Below, piece by piece: positions 59,759 through 64,000 of a DNA stretch of 64,000 nt (positions are counted from its first letter, which is position 1; every line of letters begins with the position of its first letter). A model generated the notes under the pieces. That model ran no database searches, was not told the DNA's origin, and saw only the letters and a list, made by a program, of their open reading frames with translations. Source of the DNA: an uncultured Verrucomicrobiota bacterium (GTDB lineage: Bacteria; Verrucomicrobiota; Kiritimatiellia; CAIQIC01; Lenti-01); contig CALKWZ010000022.1 of NCBI GenBank assembly GCA_938003985.1, positions 1 through 64,000 on the forward strand, given 5' to 3'. Made by a program: the position numbers and the translations under genes.

Positions 59759-60802
59759 TCAGCGCCGCGCGGCGGCCGCGAGCGCGTCGATCGAATCCTG
59801 CAGGAGGCCGAAGACGCGGAGGGCGTCGGGCCAGGCGATGCGCTCCGGGGCTTGGCGGGTTTCGCAGGCGGCGACGAACCGCCGCATGACTTCGCCCACG
59901 CCGAAATCGAGCTTGCCCGTCAGATGCCGCCAGCCGGATTCCGCGAAGCCGCCCCACGTGCCGAGCGTGGCCAGCGCGAGCGTGCGGAAATGGTCCGCCG
60001 CGCGGTGCTCGCGGTCGTCGGGCAGCCGCAGCAGGATGTCGCGGAAGATATCGTGCACGAGCAGGCCCTTTTCGCCGACGATGGTCATGTGCCACTCGCA
60101 GACGGGCGCTTCGAAATTGAGCGAGAAGGCGAGGGGGAAGGCGTCGGACTGCAGTTCCAGCGTGGCGAGGGCGGGCGTGGCGTGGCCTTTGGCGGAGGGG
60201 AATACGGCCGCGTTGCGGACGCGGAGGTTTTTCCCGAGGCTGTCGCCGAGATAGAGAAAGTGGGACAGCTCGTCGTAGAGCAGGCCGAACGGCAGCGCCT
60301 CGTACCAGTTGGGCAAATGGCGCCGCGGGCTGTTGAGCAGCCGCGTCTGCACGGCCGTGACGCGGCCGAGGGCGCCGTCGGCGATGAGCCGCCGCGCGCG
60401 GACGGCGGCTCGCGTGAACAAATTGTTGTGCATCACGGCCACCATGGCGCCGCTTTTCTGGACGCGCGCATCGAGATCGGCGATCTCGGCGCGGGAGAGC
60501 GCAACGGGCTTCTCGATCAGGACGTCCTTGCCGAGGTCGAGGCAATCGGCCATCCAGTCGCGGTGGTAGCGCGGAGGCGTGCTGATGCTGACGGCGGAGG
60601 CCTGCGCCAGCCACGGAATGCCGGCGGCGGACGTCGCCGCGGAAAAATTCGGGATGCCGAATTTGGCGGCCACGGCGCGCGCGCGGGTTTCGTCGGGATC
60701 GACGATGCCGACGATTTCGACCTGCGGCAGGCGGCGCAGGGCGGGGATGTGCCGGGCCTCGCAGACCCAGCCGGCACCGATCATGGCGATCTTCACGGGC
60801 AT
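59759..60802 (-). CDS. Gfo/Idh/MocA-family oxidoreductase
   Basis: 347 residues. The NAD(P)-binding GAGWVCEARHIPAL lies at the start, followed by the family motif EKPVALSRAE (Lys of the EKP triad) near residue 95, and the C-terminal beta-sheet domain. Such enzymes oxidise or epimerise sugar nucleotides or inositol. The position between an epimerase and glycosyltransferases suggests nucleotide-sugar synthesis for a surface glycan. A much longer open frame in the track of this gene is a shadow of the epimerase. Confidence 0.9.
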   Translation of the reverse strand: MPVKIAMIGAGWVCEARHIPALRRLPQVEIVGIVDPDETRARAVAAKFGIPNFSAATSAAGIPWLAQASAVSISTPPRYHRDWMADCLDLGKDVLIEKPVALSRAEIADLDARVQKSGAMVAVMHNNLFTRAAVRARRLIADGALGRVTAVQTRLLNSPRRHLPNWYEALPFGLLYDELSHFLYLGDSLGKNLRVRNAAVFPSAKGHATPALATLELQSDAFPLAFSLNFEAPVCEWHMTIVGEKGLLVHDIFRDILLRLPDDREHRAADHFRTLALATLGTWGGFAESGWRHLTGKLDFGVGEVMRRFVAACETRQAPERIAWPDALRVFGLLQDSIDALAAAARR

Positions 60803-60807
60803 GGGGC

Positions 60808-61824
60808 TCAGCCGACGAGCTTGACCTTCGCGGGGTCGAGCTTGCCGTTCTTCAGGAACCATTCGATTTCGTCGCGCAGGGCGTCCTTGAGGGGCCGTGG
60901 CGCGTAGCCGAGCTGGGACTTGGCCTTCTGGTTGGAATAGTAGAGATCGCACCAGGCGCGCTTGGCGGTGGAGACGCGGATGAACGGATCCTTGCCGGTA
61001 ATCTTGAAAAGCGCCTGGCAGGCGTAGGCCAGCGGGAAGACCGCCAGCAGCGGCAGCTTGAGCGCGGGCGGCGGCACGCCGGTCAATTCGCGGATGAGGG
61101 CGAAATACTCGGAGAGCAGCAGGTTGTCGTCGCCGCACAGCAGATAGCGCTGGCCGAGGGTGCCTTTCTCGAGCACGAGCAGGTGGCCGGCGGCGACGGA
61201 ACGGACGTCGACGTAGTTGTGGCGCGTGTCGAAGTAGCCGGGCAGGGAACGGTTGATATAGTCGATGATGAGCTTGCCGGTGTAGGTCGGCTTGACGTCG
61301 CCGGGGCCGACGGCGGCGGCCGGCTGCGCGATCATGACGGGTACGCCTTCCTGCGCGAAGAGCTCGAGGGCGGTTTTTTCGCCGAGGTACTTGGAGCGCT
61401 CGTAATCGGTGGAGGCGTTCCAGAGGTTGAAGGGGGTATCCTCGTCGTTCATCCGGCCGCGGCCGGCGCAGCCGAGGGCGGCGGTGCTGCCGGTGTGGAC
61501 GATGCGCTGGACGCCGGCCTTCTGCGCGGCGCGGAGGATCTGCTTCGTGCCCTCGACGTTGCTGGTGAAAATGTTGTCGCGCTGGGCGGAGGAGGGGGTG
61601 TTGACGCCGGCGACGTGCAGCAAGGCGTCCGCGCCGGCGAGGAAGGGGGCCAGATCGGCGTCGTTGCGGACGTCGCCGCGGAAAATCTGCGCGCCGAGGT
61701 CGCGGACGGCGGGCTGGGGTTCGCTGCGCAGCAACAGCCGGAGCTGGTAGCCTTTTTCCGCGGCCTGGATGGCCACGTGGGAGCCGATGAAACCGTTGGC
61801 GCCGGTGATGCACAGGGTCTTCAT
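60808..61824 (-). CDS. NAD-dependent sugar epimerase/dehydratase (extended SDR)
   Basis: 338 residues. The nucleotide-binding loop is ITGANGFIGSHVA and the catalytic Tyr-x3-Lys is in TDYERSKYLGE near residue 140. HVAGVNTPS and QPAAAVGPGD are further SDR landmarks. The arrangement resembles HpnA-type 'hopanoid-associated sugar epimerase' and dihydroflavonol reductase-like proteins. It is the first gene of a two-gene unit with the Gfo/Idh gene (5-nt gap). Substrate not assignable. ATG 61824 starts the Rossmann fold; a 15-residue extension to 61869 overlaps the predicted promoter. Confidence 0.9.
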   Translation of the reverse strand: MKTLCITGANGFIGSHVAIQAAEKGYQLRLLLRSEPQPAVRDLGAQIFRGDVRNDADLAPFLAGADALLHVAGVNTPSSAQRDNIFTSNVEGTKQILRAAQKAGVQRIVHTGSTAALGCAGRGRMNDEDTPFNLWNASTDYERSKYLGEKTALELFAQEGVPVMIAQPAAAVGPGDVKPTYTGKLIIDYINRSLPGYFDTRHNYVDVRSVAAGHLLVLEKGTLGQRYLLCGDDNLLLSEYFALIRELTGVPPPALKLPLLAVFPLAYACQALFKITGKDPFIRVSTAKRAWCDLYYSNQKAKSQLGYAPRPLKDALRDEIEWFLKNGKLDPAKVKLVG

Positions 61825-61833
61825 AAGGGCTTG

Positions 61834-61862
61834 AATATGGCCCGAGAATGCCATTAACTCAA
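61834..61862 (-). promoter_or_regulatory. Predicted promoter of the epimerase gene
   Basis: TTGAGT (61862-61857), 17 nt, CATATT (61839-61834), then 9 nt to the ATG at 61824. Confidence 0.45.
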
Positions 61863-61886
61863 GTCCCATTCGACAAAGGGCGCTGC

Positions 61887-63839
61887 ATGGACAACCGTTG
61901 GATCAAAATCGGGGCGTTGGGGCTGGTGCTGGCGTTGGCGGCGGGGCTGCGGTTCGCGGACCTGTCGCGGTCGGCGGTGCGCAGCGACGAAATCAACTTC
62001 CTGAACTACGTGGAGCGGAACCAGTCGCTGGTGGACCTCTGGAAGACGCCTCCGTGGTTCAACCAGATTCCGCTGGCGGATTCCGTGCCGATCGTCTGGG
62101 CGCGGCTGACGCGGCAAGGCGCGAGCGAAGCGGTCGTCCGCCAGCCGTTCGCGTTGCTGGGCTGGCTGACGGTGGCGTTCGGCGCGCTGTGGGCGACGCG
62201 CCGGCGCGGGCTCGGGGCGGGCCTGCTGCTGGGGGCGTGGCTGGCGATCTTGCCGTTCCACGTCTACCACTCGCGCGAGGCCTACTACTACGTGCTGGTC
62301 ATGGCGTGTTCCGCCGGCCTGGCCTGGCGCGGCGCGGATTTCGCGGCGAAACTCCGCGGCGGCGGGCGGATCCTGGCGCGCGAATACGCCGAATGGACGG
62401 CGTGGACGTTGCTGGCCTGCATGGGCCACATGTCCGTCTGGGTGGTGGCCGGGGTGGCGTGGCTGGTGCTGGCGGGTTCGGGCTGGTCGGGACAGGCCCC
62501 CGCGGGGCGCAAGCGCCACGGGGTGGCCATGGGCCTCGTCGCGGCGGCTCTCGCGGCGGGAATGATCCGTTGGGTGTTGCGGGCGCTCTACGAAATGCAG
62601 CGCGCGGCGGCGGATCCTTCGGCGCACATCGGTTCGGCGTTCGATTTCGTCGGGCCGCGGGTGCTGCCGTTCTTCGCCGGCGGGGCGAACGGCATCGGCA
62701 TCGCGATCCTCGCGGCCGCCCTGGCGGCGGCCGGCTGGGTTGTCTGGAAGAGCCGCGGCCGGCCGGGCCGGGGGGATCCGCTGTACGGCGCGCTGGCTTG
62801 GCTGGCGCTCGGCGGGCTGGCCGGATCCTACTTCTACATCACCGCCGTCGGCGGCGGCGACAAGGCCAAACTGGCCTATTTCGCGGCCAATCTGCCGGCG
62901 TTCCTCGCGTTCGCGGCGTTCTCGTTCGACCGGGCCTTTTCCGGAACCAGCGCCGGCCGCCGGCTGGCGCTGGATGCGGGCGTCGCCGCGGCGATCGTGG
63001 CCCTGCTGGCGATGCCGGCTTGGCAGGTGACGCGCCTGGAAGGCAAAACCACGGCCTACCGCGTGCTGCGGGCGTGGCTGGACGCGAACCTGGCGCCGGG
63101 CGACGCGGTCGTCGTGGACCGCTGGTACGAGCCGTGGAACGAGATGGCGCGCTATGCGCCGTCCAACGTGTTCGTGACCTTCACCGTGCCGGACGAGCCC
63201 TACGACAACTACGTGGGCTACCACTGGCGCAAGACCACCCAAACGGCGTTCGAGCGCAACGGGGCGCAGGCGTTCATCCGCATCGCGCGCAACCACGAAA
63301 AGCGGGCGGGTCTGTGGACCTGGCCCGAAAAATGGTTCGCGCACCGCGCGGTGGTGACCAACACGGCGGGGGTGTGGCTGCGCGACACGGGGTTCGCGCC
63401 GATGGAGGAGTTCTATTCGGAGACCAATCGGGTGGCGACGGAAGTGTTCTACGACACGCATGCCGACGTCGCCGCGCGGGCGCGGGCGGCCGGCCAGGAC
63501 GCCGTCTGGTTCTTCGGCGCCGGCTGGCGGCTGTTCAAGCCGTGGCAACAAGGCGATTTTACGGACTACCGCGTGCTGGAAGGCGCAGGCGCCATGGAAA
63601 TCCACAATCTGCGGGACGTTCCGCTGAAACTGGCCGGCGAAGTCGTCGCCGTCGGCATGGGCGGCGAGCAGCGGGTCCGGATCGGGGATTTGGCGCCGCT
63701 GGCGTTTCCGGAGGGGCGCCTGGAACGCCGGACGTTCGCGCTGGAATTGCCGCCGGGCGTCCAGGTCCTGCGCTGGAAAAAAATCGGCGCCGGCGGCGCG
63801 TTGCTGGTGCGGGAGTTCCGGCTGGACCGCGCCGAATAG
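61887..63839 (+). CDS. Polytopic membrane protein, GT-C/ArnT-like
   Basis: 650 residues with about ten membrane spans in the first ~400 and a ~250-residue C-terminal soluble domain. The first span ends in LRFADLSRSAVRSDEINFL; an acidic residue pair in this first periplasmic loop is the catalytic position in GT-C transferases. PFHVYHSREAYYYVL is another typical segment. The C-terminal part may bind substrate on the periplasmic side. AAAGGG lies 6 nt before the ATG. It is divergent from the epimerase gene. Likely role: transfer of a lipid-linked sugar in the surface-glycan cluster. Confidence 0.75.
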   Translation: MDNRWIKIGALGLVLALAAGLRFADLSRSAVRSDEINFLNYVERNQSLVDLWKTPPWFNQIPLADSVPIVWARLTRQGASEAVVRQPFALLGWLTVAFGALWATRRRGLGAGLLLGAWLAILPFHVYHSREAYYYVLVMACSAGLAWRGADFAAKLRGGGRILAREYAEWTAWTLLACMGHMSVWVVAGVAWLVLAGSGWSGQAPAGRKRHGVAMGLVAAALAAGMIRWVLRALYEMQRAAADPSAHIGSAFDFVGPRVLPFFAGGANGIGIAILAAALAAAGWVVWKSRGRPGRGDPLYGALAWLALGGLAGSYFYITAVGGGDKAKLAYFAANLPAFLAFAAFSFDRAFSGTSAGRRLALDAGVAAAIVALLAMPAWQVTRLEGKTTAYRVLRAWLDANLAPGDAVVVDRWYEPWNEMARYAPSNVFVTFTVPDEPYDNYVGYHWRKTTQTAFERNGAQAFIRIARNHEKRAGLWTWPEKWFAHRAVVTNTAGVWLRDTGFAPMEEFYSETNRVATEVFYDTHADVAARARAAGQDAVWFFGAGWRLFKPWQQGDFTDYRVLEGAGAMEIHNLRDVPLKLAGEVVAVGMGGEQRVRIGDLAPLAFPEGRLERRTFALELPPGVQVLRWKKIGAGGALLVREFRLDRAE

Positions 63840-63864
63840 GCGCGGGGAAATTCCGCATTTTTGA

Positions 63865-63893
63865 TTGCGCGGGCAGGGGTGGCCCGGTATGGT
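63865..63893 (+). promoter_or_regulatory. Predicted promoter of the last gene
   Basis: TTGCGC (63865-63870), 17 nt, TATGGT (63888-63893). The leader of about 25 nt carries GAGGGAG before the ATG. Confidence 0.55.
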
Positions 63894-63924
63894 CTCCGCA
63901 ACCTTTGAAGAGGGAGCATTGGCA

Positions 63925-64000
63925 ATGATGAAATCGATGAAGTGGACGTTGACGGCGGCGCTGGCCGCGTCGTGCTGGATGGGTTCGGCTCGGGCGGCGG
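63925..64000 (+). CDS. Secreted protein, 3' truncated by the window edge
   Basis: Only the first 25 codons are present. They encode a signal peptide (MMKSMKWTLTAALAASCWMG then SARAA) with a probable cleavage site after ARA. GAGGGAG lies 7 nt before the first ATG (63925); a second ATG at 63928 is also possible. The mature protein is outside the window, so no function can be given. Confidence 0.6.
   Translation, partial: MMKSMKWTLTAALAASCWMGSARAA

Overview
This window is a high-GC, gene-dense bacterial chromosome segment. It holds about 50 protein-coding genes and no rRNA, tRNA or CRISPR that I could find. The gene content points to a Gram-negative diderm: kdsD (Kdo pathway), a family 9 heptosyltransferase-like enzyme, an ApbE lipoprotein and a Na+-NQR respiratory complex. 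The nqrBCDEF cluster without an adjacent nqrA, a full hsp20-moxR-bat operon and a large subtilase with lamin-tail domains fit the PVC superphylum (Kiritimatiellota/Verrucomicrobiota-like). That placement is inference from gene content, not a database match.

Layout. 0-8.4 kb: a 5'-truncated gene with a C2H2-like zinc finger, a phosphoesterase, two unknown envelope genes, a family 9 glycosyltransferase, metG, miaB (opposite strand) and a small protein with a zinc-cluster head and a histone H1-like tail. 8.5-12.9 kb: an NtrB-like kinase, a sigma-54 response regulator and a membrane glycosyltransferase. 13.0-19.3 kb: one 2107-residue secreted subtilase followed by a strong terminator. 19.4-29.3 kb: CPA2 antiporter, apbE, a secreted protein, a small conserved protein, nqrF-E-D-C-B and rnk. 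29.3-35.4 kb: kdsD, proA and proB separated by an inserted four-helix-bundle (IVP) gene between inverted repeats, a radical SAM gene coupled to acylphosphatase, and dapF. 35.5-45.2 kb: trkA with two tandem trkH genes, aspS, a FecE/FecC-type ABC pair and a sugar transferase. 45.2-54.5 kb (minus strand): hsp20, moxR, a DUF58 gene, an unknown lipoprotein-like gene, batA, batB, batC, batD and batE. 54.6-64 kb: a surface-polysaccharide neighbourhood (two GT2 enzymes, a B12-type radical SAM enzyme, a Gfo/Idh dehydrogenase, a sugar epimerase, a GT-C membrane protein) interrupted by an unusual REP-transposase fusion gene.

The most interesting material lies between and at the edges of genes. At least five families of short degenerate repeats occur, and they are placed non-randomly. 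One family forms inverted repeats around the IVP gene inside proBA. A second forms an empty inverted-repeat pair inside the Fec operon and also encodes the first residues of BatE. A palindromic family encodes the N-terminus of another bat-operon protein. A pair of REP-like hairpins with compensatory stem changes sits at the batD start, in a window that also carries a RAYT-type transposase. Separately, many first-in-operon genes have a promoter-like TTGCnn-N16-18-TAnnnT whose -10 box ends only 4-12 nt before the start codon, which predicts leaderless or near-leaderless mRNAs. Genes with longer leaders tend to have a Shine-Dalgarno sequence instead.
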